Part shown: piece by piece, positions 1 through 7,626 of the stretch
Numbering within the stretch: the first letter of the stretch is position 1
Layout of the letters: each line of letters begins with the position of its first letter
Source: an uncultured Rhodospirillales bacterium
Lineage (GTDB): Bacteria > Pseudomonadota > Alphaproteobacteria > Rhodospirillales > Casp-alpha2
Direction: 5' to 3'
Assembly (NCBI GenBank): GCA_938074585.1
Contig: CALJEW010000374.1
Coordinates: 1 to 15,321, forward strand
DNA length: 15,321 nt
Position numbers and translations under genes: made by a program
Notes under the pieces: generated by a model
What the model was told of the DNA's origin: nothing
Database searches by the model: none
Seen by the model: the letters and a program-made list of their open reading frames with translations, nothing else

Positions 1-1587
1 CGTCAAATTGGCACCGAACCCAAGCCGTGACCGTAATGCGACTGTTGCAGCTCCCGTTAATCTGGAGCTGTCAAATTTAAGGTTCAGGCTTTGGACTTGA
101 ATTTCATTTGGAGTTAGCATAATTGCGCTTTTAAAGTTGACCTTACGCAAACGATCTTTCGGAATGTTTGGTACTTTAACACCTAACCATTCGGTAACTT
201 TACGAAGATCATTTGTCTGGGCTTCTATATTCCCTGAAAACTGAGGGGCACCCTTTGGCGTGGATAAATCTCCATATAACGTGACCTCTGAGCCACCCGG
301 TAATTGTGCTGAAAACTGACTAAGCTTTGCAACACCATTGCCCAGTTCCGAATTGATCAATACATCGCTAATCGCTTGACCCTTATAAACCAAGGCTTCA
401 ACCGAAACGATAACTGAACCACTTATGTTTTTTGGAATCATCACGCCGTTAGATACCTGCGCGGTTGAGTGGTCTTTCTTAGAGGAAGCATCAACTGAAA
501 TAGTAGCCTTAGTTTTCGAAGTTGTTTTTACTTTCGCTAATGTCGATTGTTGTATGTTCAGCAACTTATCAAGGTTAAATTTTGCAGCAGCTAGATTAAT
601 AGAAAAACGTGGTGCAGCGCCCATCTCAACTGAAATATCACCGGTCACATTGGTATCCGCCAATTGCAGAGACAGGTCATTTATTTCAGCCCCAAGTGCA
701 GAACCCAATATATTTCCTTCAATCGAAAACAATTGAGATAGTGCAGGTGGAGTAGGGTTACGGGTAATGGCTTCAATTAATTGACCAAGGTTTTTCCCTT
801 CTCCTTTTACCGAGCCCTTGAATTTTGGCTCGCCTGTAAGGTCAAGAATAGTACCACCTATCTGGAAAGAAGCGTTGCTTTCACCAACACTGAATTTCAT
901 ATTTAACGGCAACGTACGTGACTTGATAACCTCGCCAACACTAATGCCATAACTCAGTGGTGTATTGCGTAAGGTCAGAGTTCCCTTAGATTGAAACGGG
1001 CCTATTAACGAAGCTGCTTCAACGTGTGCATTCAAACCTTCAATTCGCTCAATTGTGCCGTGCGCTGAATCACGATAGTTCAAGACGCCATCAACAATCG
1101 TAAAGTCATCTAAAACTACAGAAGATACAGATGCTTCAGTTTCACTCGATGTCAGTGTCTCTTTCGAAGATCGTGACGTGTTTTTAACGCCTGTATCTAG
1201 TGGTTTTATCTCCCAATTTTTGCGACCATCTGCTGCAAGTTCCAATTCAATAATTGGCTTAATGAGGCGAACCGTCTCAACTTTAATTTGCCCTGCCAAT
1301 AACGTGCGTAATGCTATCCTAACCTCAGCCCGTTCCAGCTTAATCATCGTTTCTGTAACCGCCCCTTGCATGTTCGAAAATGACACATCGTTCGCAATAA
1401 TAGTAGGTGCAGGAAATAATGTAACTTGCACGTCGCCCGATATTTTCAAATCACGTCCCGTAAGCGCTTTTACTTTTTGGGAAACATTGTCTTTATACGC
1501 ATTCCAATCGATCATACTGGGGCCAACAACAATCACACCGACAATGATCAAAACAACAATGGATAATCCCCAAACTATCTTTTTCAC
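1..1587 (-). CDS. AsmA family protein, C-terminus beyond window
   Basis: An open frame of 529 codons reaches the left edge, so the C-terminus is missing. It starts at GTG 1587: an in-frame TAG lies four codons upstream, no ATG intervenes, and GAAGG (1596-1600) sits 8 bases before the GTG. Residues about 4-22 form one hydrophobic N-terminal anchor, followed by the AsmA signature: IDWNAYKDNV, TGRDLKISGDV, LFPAPTI and NDVSFSN. The rest is beta-rich, with repeated 'GxxxDLTGEPKFKGSVKGE'-like blocks and a Ser/Lys/Thr-rich linker near the middle. AsmA-like proteins are inner-membrane-anchored periplasmic proteins related to bridge-like lipid carriers and linked to outer-membrane assembly and phospholipid transport. 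It lies 75 bases downstream of the glycerate kinase gene and could be co-transcribed, but its role has no obvious link to glycolate use. Family membership is confident; the specific function is not. Confidence 0.88.
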   Translation of the reverse strand, partial: MKKIVWGLSIVVLIIVGVIVVGPSMIDWNAYKDNVSQKVKALTGRDLKISGDVQVTLFPAPTIIANDVSFSNMQGAVTETMIKLERAEVRIALRTLLAGQIKVETVRLIKPIIELELAADGRKNWEIKPLDTGVKNTSRSSKETLTSSETEASVSSVVLDDFTIVDGVLNYRDSAHGTIERIEGLNAHVEAASLIGPFQSKGTLTLRNTPLSYGISVGEVIKSRTLPLNMKFSVGESNASFQIGGTILDLTGEPKFKGSVKGEGKNLGQLIEAITRNPTPPALSQLFSIEGNILGSALGAEINDLSLQLADTNVTGDISVEMGAAPRFSINLAAAKFNLDKLLNIQQSTLAKVKTTSKTKATISVDASSKKDHSTAQVSNGVMIPKNISGSVIVSVEALVYKGQAISDVLINSELGNGVAKLSQFSAQLPGGSEVTLYGDLSTPKGAPQFSGNIEAQTNDLRKVTEWLGVKVPNIPKDRLRKVNFKSAIMLTPNEIQVQSLNLKFDSSRLTGAATVALRSRLGFGANLT

Positions 1588-1662
1588 AGGCTTTACCTTC
1601 TAATTGGGTTTACGTACTTATTACACTATAGATATTGGAACAAAAAATAATCATAAGGTATT

Positions 1663-2928
1663 TTAAGGCAGAACTAAAACAGCACGCAAATCATTTACGT
1701 TGGTGTACGTTGGCCCTGTCATTAAAAGCCCACCCGCCTTTTCGAAAAAACTATAACTGTCATTATTCTCAAGATACTCCATAGCATCTAATCCTGCATC
1801 TTTGGCATGGAGCAAAGTATCAGGACCAATAATCGCACCGGCATTGTCTTCACTACCATCGATCCCATCAGTATCGCCTGACAATGCGTAAACCTTTTTG
1901 TTGCCATCCAACGCCAATGCCATCGCCAACGCATATTCGCCATTAGGACCTCCACGCCCACCTTCACCCTTGATCGAAACCGTAGTCTCTCCACCGGATA
2001 AAATGACGCATGGGCCACCTGCATTTTCATGGGCCTCAATCATCTTTAAGATTATTTCTGCATGTTCACGTGCGACATTACGCGTTTCACCTTCAATGTC
2101 ATCGCCTAGCAAAATTGGGCGAACGCCAGCCGCTTTCGCAGCAACAGCGGCAGCATCCAAACTGGCTTTAGGACGCCCTGCCATAAACAGTTCCATATTA
2201 TTGAAAACCGGATCACCAACGGTTGGGGTTTCGTTTTCAGCTTTAAGTAAATGTTCTATAATCGCTTTTGGTGGTTGCATCGAATACTTATCGATTATGG
2301 CTAATGCTTCTGCAAAAGTTGTCTCGTCTGGAACCGTTGGCCCAGAACCAATAACGCCTGGTATGTCTCCCGGAACATCGGAAATAAGCAGTGTAACAAC
2401 ACGCGCCGGGGCAATAGCTTGCGCCAACCGCCCTCCTTTAATGGCAGACAAATGTTTTCGAATACAATTCATCTCGATAATATTTGCACCTGAACGCAAC
2501 AATACCCGGTTCAATTCTTGTTTGTCTTCCAGTTTTATCCCATCTGCCGGATAGGTCAAAACAGCCGATGCCCCGCCAGAAATAACGGCTATGCACAAAT
2601 CATCTGGCCCCAAGCTTTTTGCCAATTCAACAATTCGACCCGCCGCCGCCCGACCCGCAGCATCCGGCACTGGGTGTGATGCCTCAATAATTTCGATCCG
2701 CTCGCACGGCACAGAAAATCCATAGCGCGTCACGACCAACCCGCTCAGCTCACCATTCCAATTGTCTTCAACAGCGCGCGCCATTGCAGCGCTGGCTTTA
2801 CCCGCACCAATAACAATTGTTTTACCTTTAGGTGGAGAAGGTAAAAAAGGAGGTACGCATAGCATTGGGTTCGCCGCGGCAACACCCGCATCAAATAGAG
2901 AACGTAAAAAGTCTTGAGGGTTATCCAT
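1663..2928 (-). CDS. ttuD: glycerate 2-kinase (MOFRL/TtuD-GckA type)
   Basis: The 421-residue product has the usual length of the MOFRL glycerate kinases, which phosphorylate D-glycerate to 2-phosphoglycerate using ATP in the cytoplasm. Visible motifs in order: GAGKASAAMA (41-50), SHPVPD (84-89), SGGASA (117-122), NCIRKHLSAIKGGRLA (154-169), SDVPGD (183-188), SGPT (195-198), SGGETTV (311-317), GRGGPNGE (324-331), DGIDGSEDNAGA (354-365) and the C-terminal MOFRL segment GPTYTNVNDL (405-414). The last usually reads GPTGTNVNDL, so Tyr replaces Gly here. SGGASA is also slightly off the common SGGGSA. The gene starts 35 bases after the FAD oxidase gene with only a weak GAG ribosome-binding match. 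Placement after glcDEF fits the glycerate route, in which glyoxylate carbon returns as glycerate. Hydroxypyruvate or tartrate metabolism would use the same enzyme. Confidence 0.92.
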   Translation of the reverse strand: MDNPQDFLRSLFDAGVAAANPMLCVPPFLPSPPKGKTIVIGAGKASAAMARAVEDNWNGELSGLVVTRYGFSVPCERIEIIEASHPVPDAAGRAAAGRIVELAKSLGPDDLCIAVISGGASAVLTYPADGIKLEDKQELNRVLLRSGANIIEMNCIRKHLSAIKGGRLAQAIAPARVVTLLISDVPGDIPGVIGSGPTVPDETTFAEALAIIDKYSMQPPKAIIEHLLKAENETPTVGDPVFNNMELFMAGRPKASLDAAAVAAKAAGVRPILLGDDIEGETRNVAREHAEIILKMIEAHENAGGPCVILSGGETTVSIKGEGGRGGPNGEYALAMALALDGNKKVYALSGDTDGIDGSEDNAGAIIGPDTLLHAKDAGLDAMEYLENNDSYSFFEKAGGLLMTGPTYTNVNDLRAVLVLP

Positions 2929-2963
2929 CGTTTTAAAACTCTACTTAATTAGTATGATAACTA

Positions 2964-4364
2964 TTAAAGCTTAATGATCTTACCTGGGTTCATAATGTTA
3001 TCTGGGTCCAGAGCAATTTTCATTGAACGCATAACACTTAAAGCTTCCCCATGTTCTGCCACAAGATAATCTATTTTACCAATCCCAACACCATGCTCAC
3101 CCGTACACGTCCCACCCATTTCTATAGCCCGCATAACCATCCGCGTGTTTACGCCTTCTACGCGCGCCATTTCATCGGGATCGTCTGGATCCATAACAAA
3201 GCAACAATGGAAATTGCCATCGCCGACATGGCCAACGATTGGGGACAGCAGTTCTTGTTCATCTATGTCTTTGCGGGTTTCTAAAATGCATTCTGCCAAC
3301 CTGGAGATAGGAACACAAACATCTGTCGCCATACCTTTTGAACCGGGACGTAAAGCCATAGCCGCATAATATGAATCGTGGCGACCCTGCCAAAGCTTGG
3401 TCCGCTCTTCTACTTTAGTGGCCCACTGAAATTCACCCGCGTGATTGTCATCAGCAATATCACCAACCATTTCCGCTTGCTCTTTAACACCCGCTTCAGT
3501 GCCATGGAACTCAAACATCAATGTAGGTTGTTCAGGGTAATCGAATTTAGAGTAAGCGTTCAACGCCTTCATCTGAACTTCATCCATCAACTCAATTCGC
3601 GCAACCGGAATGCCACATTGGATGGTTGTGATCACAGTATTCACTGCAGATTCTAAATCCGGGAACGGGCAAACAGCCGCAGATACTGCTTCAGGGATGC
3701 CATACAAACGCAGGGTGATTTCTGTAATGACGCCCAAAGTCCCTTCTGAGCCAACAAACAAGCGCGTTAAGTCGTAACCTGCAGATGATTTTTTAGACCG
3801 ACTAGAAGTTCTTATAATGCGCCCATCCGCCATAACAACAACCATCGACAAAACGTTTTCACGCATAGTGCCATACCGTACAGCATTCGTGCCGGATGCC
3901 CGCGTCGCTGTCATTCCTCCCAACGAAGCATCAGCTCCCGGATCGATGGGGAAAAACAGGCCAGTGTCGCGTAAATGTTCGTTCAGTTGCTTGCGGCGAA
4001 CACCGGGCTGAACGGTAACGTCCAAATCTTCCGCGTTGACCGTCAAAATTTCATTCATTTCAGTCAAATCAATACAAACACCACCGTGAAGGGCCCCCAC
4101 ATGCCCTTCTAAGGACGTTCCAGTACCGTAAGGAATGACGGGGATTTTATGACGGGCACAAATCTTTACAATCTCACTCACTTCGTCCGTCGAATGAGCA
4201 AAAACAACTGCGTCAGGGGGCACCGATGCATGCCAAGACTCGTCCTTTCCGTGCTGAAAACAGACAGCATCAGCTGTCGATAATCGCTTCTCAACAACGG
4301 TGCGTAATTCTTCTAAAAATTCATCACTCAGGCTTACAGGGTTCGTTAGAAGGCTTATTTGCAT
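2964..4364 (-). CDS. FAD-linked 2-hydroxyacid dehydrogenase (D-lactate dehydrogenase, LDHD-like)
   Basis: The 466-residue protein of the VAO/PCMH flavoprotein family has an FAD_binding_4 domain followed by the FAD-oxidase C domain. Seen: PYGTGTSLEGH (78-88), DPGADASLGGM (141-151), GSEGTLGVITE (205-215), GHVGDGNFH (378-386), TGEHGVGIGK (421-430) and NPGKI (459-463). The opening 'ESWHASVPPDAVVFAHSTDEV' region (42-62) and the EGH/GADA variants resemble mitochondrial and bacterial LDHD more than GlcD. The family oxidises D-lactate or related D-2-hydroxyacids and passes electrons to cytochrome c or quinone. ATG 4364 is preceded by GGAG at 7 bases. It is the second complete FAD oxidase of this operon, separate from glcD, so the pathway probably accepts D-lactate as well as glycolate. 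D-2-hydroxyglutarate or another hydroxyacid cannot be excluded. Confidence 0.85.
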   Translation of the reverse strand: MQISLLTNPVSLSDEFLEELRTVVEKRLSTADAVCFQHGKDESWHASVPPDAVVFAHSTDEVSEIVKICARHKIPVIPYGTGTSLEGHVGALHGGVCIDLTEMNEILTVNAEDLDVTVQPGVRRKQLNEHLRDTGLFFPIDPGADASLGGMTATRASGTNAVRYGTMRENVLSMVVVMADGRIIRTSSRSKKSSAGYDLTRLFVGSEGTLGVITEITLRLYGIPEAVSAAVCPFPDLESAVNTVITTIQCGIPVARIELMDEVQMKALNAYSKFDYPEQPTLMFEFHGTEAGVKEQAEMVGDIADDNHAGEFQWATKVEERTKLWQGRHDSYYAAMALRPGSKGMATDVCVPISRLAECILETRKDIDEQELLSPIVGHVGDGNFHCCFVMDPDDPDEMARVEGVNTRMVMRAIEMGGTCTGEHGVGIGKIDYLVAEHGEALSVMRSMKIALDPDNIMNPGKIIKL

Positions 4365-4438
4365 ATCGACACTCCATATTAAGATTTGAAGTGCACAGTT
4401 TAGTCTAGAACCCCCTAAGATTCCAGAGATGCTCGTAA

Positions 4439-4996
4439 CTATATGGCTTTGCCTTGCACTTCATTTTCCAGATCTTTAACATGTTTTCGTATTTGTAGAT
4501 TATACGGTGTAAACTCGAGCACTTGTTGCCATGCTTTTAAAGCACTTGCTAAATTGCGAGTTGCATCAAAAATTAAAGCCATCCCTGAGATAGCCCCATA
4601 ATGCCGAGGCTCCAGCGCTAAAGTCCGTTCTATATCTTTAACCGATTTATCATAATCCCCCATCATATAATAAATGGTGGCACGTTTATTCCACCCTTCG
4701 GCAAAGTTCTGATCGAGATCAATAACTGTCGAAAATTCCCGAAGCGATAATCGAAGGGCGCCGGCATGCATAGCTTTCATCCCAAGCGACATATGGCGAT
4801 CAACCAATTCATCCCCGCTGTAAGCCCAAGTAGCCCAAATTTCAGCTTCGATTCCGGAAGCCTTTTTTATACTCTCAGCCACCCGCAACTGAACAAACAA
4901 CTCATCCAGCTTTGGGTCATTTTGATCGGCCACGGTTGGAGATGCCGTAAAAGTAGAGATCAAGCCACACAGAAAAAGTGAATAAAAGAAGCTCAT
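4439..4996 (-). CDS. periplasmic TPR protein of unknown function
   Basis: The 185-residue protein starts with a hydrophobic signal-like segment (1-18) and a possible cleavage site after TVA (21-23); the n-region has no basic residue, which is unusual. Three tetratricopeptide units follow at about 64-97, 98-131 and 132-165. Conserved landmarks include EIWATWAYSGD (52-62), FAEGWNKRATIYY (98-110), GDYDKSVKDIERTLALEPRH (113-132) and GAISGMALI (134-142). I recognise this landmark set from a small TPR protein found across Alphaproteobacteria, for which I know no established function. A TAA directly precedes ATG 4996 in frame, so no longer form exists, and no good Shine-Dalgarno sequence is visible. 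The gene is 57 bases after glcF and 74 before the next FAD oxidase gene, so it sits inside the catabolic operon. Scaffold or envelope function is a guess. Confidence 0.82.
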   Translation of the reverse strand: MSFFYSLFLCGLISTFTASPTVADQNDPKLDELFVQLRVAESIKKASGIEAEIWATWAYSGDELVDRHMSLGMKAMHAGALRLSLREFSTVIDLDQNFAEGWNKRATIYYMMGDYDKSVKDIERTLALEPRHYGAISGMALIFDATRNLASALKAWQQVLEFTPYNLQIRKHVKDLENEVQGKAI

Positions 4997-5053
4997 TTAA
5001 TTATAATGGGCGCGTTTGTAAAAGAAACCAAGAGCCGCCATGCACTGATGTGA

Positions 5054-6385
5054 TCAAATTTTCGTTACATCATTCACTTTTATATAATCAAGCGATGCTG
5101 GTTTTGGCCCGCCACTGGCCCAATCCAAAAGCTCAACCGTATGAACAACCGGGACGCCCCCCGCTTCGGCCATCCCACTCGAAATTTGCATCTGACAGCC
5201 AATATTTCCAGTCGCAACGGCATGGACGTCCAATTTATTCAAATTAGCCACTTTCCGATCCCGTAATTTGGTTGCCAATTCAGGCTGTAAAATATTGTAT
5301 GTGCCCGCTGACCCACAGCATAAGTGCCCTTCCGCAGGTTCAAACACCTCAAACCCAGCTGCTTTTAATAAGGCTTTAGGTTCGGTTTTCAGTTTTTGAC
5401 CATGCTGCATAGAACACGCGGAATGATAGGCGATGCGAAGTTCTGTGGTTTCAGCACGGGTTCGTGTCAACTCTAAATCCGACATTACCTCGGTTACATC
5501 TTTAGTTAGGGCTGAAATGGCCGCAGCGCGATCAGCCCAATCAGGCTCATTACGAAGCATATACCCATAATCTTTAACCGTTGTTCCGCAACCCGATGCG
5601 TTGATCACAATAGCATCGAGGCTGCCCGAATCACTTACCTTTTCCCATGCAATAATATTATTTTTCGCCTGCATATGCGCTTCATCTTCGCGTCCCATAT
5701 GATGCACCAAAGCACCGCAGCACCCCATACCATTCGCTACAACAACTTCGCAGCCGTGGCGTGTTAATAATCTCACGGTTGCTTCATTTATAACTGGGTC
5801 TAACACCTGTTGAGCACAACCGGTCAATAAGGCAACGCGTTTAACTTTGGTGTTTTCAGCGCTAATCGTTTGTGGTCGATCAATGGCAGATGGGCTTGAT
5901 ATTTTCGTTGGTGCTAATTTCAGCATACCGCCCAAAGCTTTGGGTAAAATTTTGGCAAAGGGTTTTGCAAACCACGCGCCGATCAGCGCAATCCGAAACC
6001 GGTTTGGATAGGGCAAAACCAACGCCAAAACATTTCGCATCAGTTGATCTCCAAAGGGGCGTTTATGGGTTTTAGCAATACGTATACGGGTTAAATCAAC
6101 CAAGTGCATATAATCAACGGATGCAGGACACGTTGTCATACACGACAAGCACGATAGGCAACGGTCCACATGTTTAACGACTTTGTCGGAAACTGGTGCG
6201 CTACTTTCGAGCATGTCTTTGATCAGATAAATGCGACCACGGGGGCTATCTAACTCATCGCCCAGCGTGACGAATGTTGGACATGTTGCCGTACAAAATC
6301 CGCAATGTACACATTTGCGTAAAATACCATTAGCGGCTTCGATATCAGGGTCAGCCAACTGAGCTAGTGTAAAGTTTGTTTGCAT
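5054..6385 (-). CDS. glcF: glycolate oxidase iron-sulfur subunit GlcF
   Basis: The 443-residue product is a two-cluster ferredoxin-like protein with CCG domains. The first 4Fe-4S motif has Cys25, 28, 31 and 35 (CVHCGFCTATCP). The second has Cys76, 79, 82 and 86 (CLSCLSCMTTCP). Two cysteine-rich CCG domains follow: one with LLTGCAQQ and GMGCCGALVHHMG, and one with YHSACSMQHGQ and HLCCGSAGTYN. This is the expected architecture for GlcF, which relays electrons from the GlcD/GlcE flavins towards the membrane quinone pool. The length matches the family. It begins 5 bases after the glcE stop, with an AAGG match about 13 bases upstream of the ATG, so translation probably depends on coupling to glcE. 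All cluster ligands are intact. Gene order D-E-F leaves little doubt. Confidence 0.96.
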   Translation of the reverse strand: MQTNFTLAQLADPDIEAANGILRKCVHCGFCTATCPTFVTLGDELDSPRGRIYLIKDMLESSAPVSDKVVKHVDRCLSCLSCMTTCPASVDYMHLVDLTRIRIAKTHKRPFGDQLMRNVLALVLPYPNRFRIALIGAWFAKPFAKILPKALGGMLKLAPTKISSPSAIDRPQTISAENTKVKRVALLTGCAQQVLDPVINEATVRLLTRHGCEVVVANGMGCCGALVHHMGREDEAHMQAKNNIIAWEKVSDSGSLDAIVINASGCGTTVKDYGYMLRNEPDWADRAAAISALTKDVTEVMSDLELTRTRAETTELRIAYHSACSMQHGQKLKTEPKALLKAAGFEVFEPAEGHLCCGSAGTYNILQPELATKLRDRKVANLNKLDVHAVATGNIGCQMQISSGMAEAGGVPVVHTVELLDWASGGPKPASLDYIKVNDVTKI

Positions 6386-6390
6386 CGCCG

Positions 6391-7626
6391 TTATATGCCT
6401 TTGTACATGCGACCAGGATTAAGAACACTCTCTGGATCAAAACCATTTTTTACACGCTTTGTGATGCCAGTCATATAGGGATCTAAGGGCTGAAAAACAA
6501 TGTCAGATTGCCGCAACTGTTTGGATGCCCGAACCAGTGTAGCGTGACCACCCGCTTGGGTTACTGAACCCCGAACAAGGTCTTTTGATGCTTGGTCAAC
6601 TTCATCAATTTGCAACCAAACAAGCCCGCCCCCCCAGTCATACATAACGTCCGCTTCTGCGCTTTCCAAGATACGCTGGACAACATGAGCCCCTTCGGTT
6701 GGCGGAACAGATATGCGCCATACAGCGCGTTCTTGATTGGCAGCCAAGTAAGAGACATCGGCGATTTCTTTCCACAACATTTTAGAGTTTTTCGTATGCA
6801 GCTCTTCAACCTCACCAAATTTAGATAATAATTGTTTGAGTGCTGCACACCGATACTCAGTCGATGGCGCAGGGCCTTCAATCCGCAACGCCGTCACCGC
6901 ACTACCTGCACTATTTAGATAGGCAACAGCTGAACGTGCGGCGATTTTGGCGGGCAAATGCGCAGCGCTTGAGACTTCATTGGTGCTGACCAATGCTTCT
7001 GTCATGGCTTGATTATTTAGCTGGTCTGCATCACCATCTTTCGCCCAACGGACCAAAACCGTCCGTGTATTTTCTGGGCTTGGTAAAACTTTAAGGGTCG
7101 CTTCGGTCATCACTGCCAATGTTCCGTATGATCCTGTCATCAATTTTGATAAATCAAAACCGGTTACGTTTTTGACAACTTTACCACCGGATTTAAACAT
7201 TTCTCCACGCCCACTAACGGCATGAAATCCAATGCAATTGTCACGGGCTGATCCGGCTTTGATGCGCCGTGGGCCTGCTATATTACATGCCACCAATCCG
7301 CCCAAAGTTCCTTGGTCGACAGCGCCGCCTAATAAGGGGCCATAATCAGGTGGCTCGAACATCAGTTGCTGATTTTGTTGATCTAGGGCCGCGTAAATAT
7401 CTTTCATCGGCGTGCCCGCATTGGCCGTCACAAAAAGCTCACTCGGTTGATAGTCGGTAATTTCTGAAAGGCCTGACAGATCTAAAATGTGATCCGATTC
7501 CACTGGGCGGCCCATGCCTAGCTTTGTTCCTTGCCCGCGCACATCAAGAGGTATTTTTTTGGTTACAGCCCATTGAACAGATTCTAAAACCTGATCTTTA
7601 TTTTCTGGTTTTAGGTTTTCAGTCAT
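6391..7626 (-). CDS. glcE: glycolate oxidase FAD-binding subunit GlcE
   Basis: The 411-residue protein has the N-terminal FAD_binding_4 fold of the glycolate oxidase family but lacks the second-half GDGN and GEHG motifs of GlcD, as expected for GlcE. Seen: VRGQGTKLGMG (29-39), FEPPDYG (90-96), TLGGLVACNIAGPRR (107-121), GGKVVKNVTGFDLSKLMTGS (147-166), GTLAVMTEATLKVLP (168-182) and the C-terminal NPGRMYKG. It forms part of the membrane-associated GlcDEF complex that oxidises glycolate to glyoxylate. The ATG overlaps the glcD stop in a TAATG arrangement (1 shared base), a strong sign of translational coupling and equal subunit supply. Nothing looks damaged. Confidence 0.95.
   Translation of the reverse strand: MTENLKPENKDQVLESVQWAVTKKIPLDVRGQGTKLGMGRPVESDHILDLSGLSEITDYQPSELFVTANAGTPMKDIYAALDQQNQQLMFEPPDYGPLLGGAVDQGTLGGLVACNIAGPRRIKAGSARDNCIGFHAVSGRGEMFKSGGKVVKNVTGFDLSKLMTGSYGTLAVMTEATLKVLPSPENTRTVLVRWAKDGDADQLNNQAMTEALVSTNEVSSAAHLPAKIAARSAVAYLNSAGSAVTALRIEGPAPSTEYRCAALKQLLSKFGEVEELHTKNSKMLWKEIADVSYLAANQERAVWRISVPPTEGAHVVQRILESAEADVMYDWGGGLVWLQIDEVDQASKDLVRGSVTQAGGHATLVRASKQLRQSDIVFQPLDPYMTGITKRVKNGFDPESVLNPGRMYKGI

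Noticed and set aside
1898..2554. 218-codon plus-strand open frame
   Set aside because: It is antisense to the confidently identified glycerate 2-kinase gene and has low-complexity Ser/Ala/Pro composition typical of a shadow frame.
2930..2939. GTTTTAAAAC palindrome before the glycerate kinase start as an operator
   Set aside because: It is a short, simple AT-rich palindrome inside an operon gap and is easily due to chance.
4404..4427. Imperfect dyad TCTAGAA/TTCCAGA between the TPR and FAD oxidase genes as a terminator
   Set aside because: On the minus strand the stem is 7 pairs with one G-U, the loop is 10 bases and no T-tract follows; it would also split an apparent operon.
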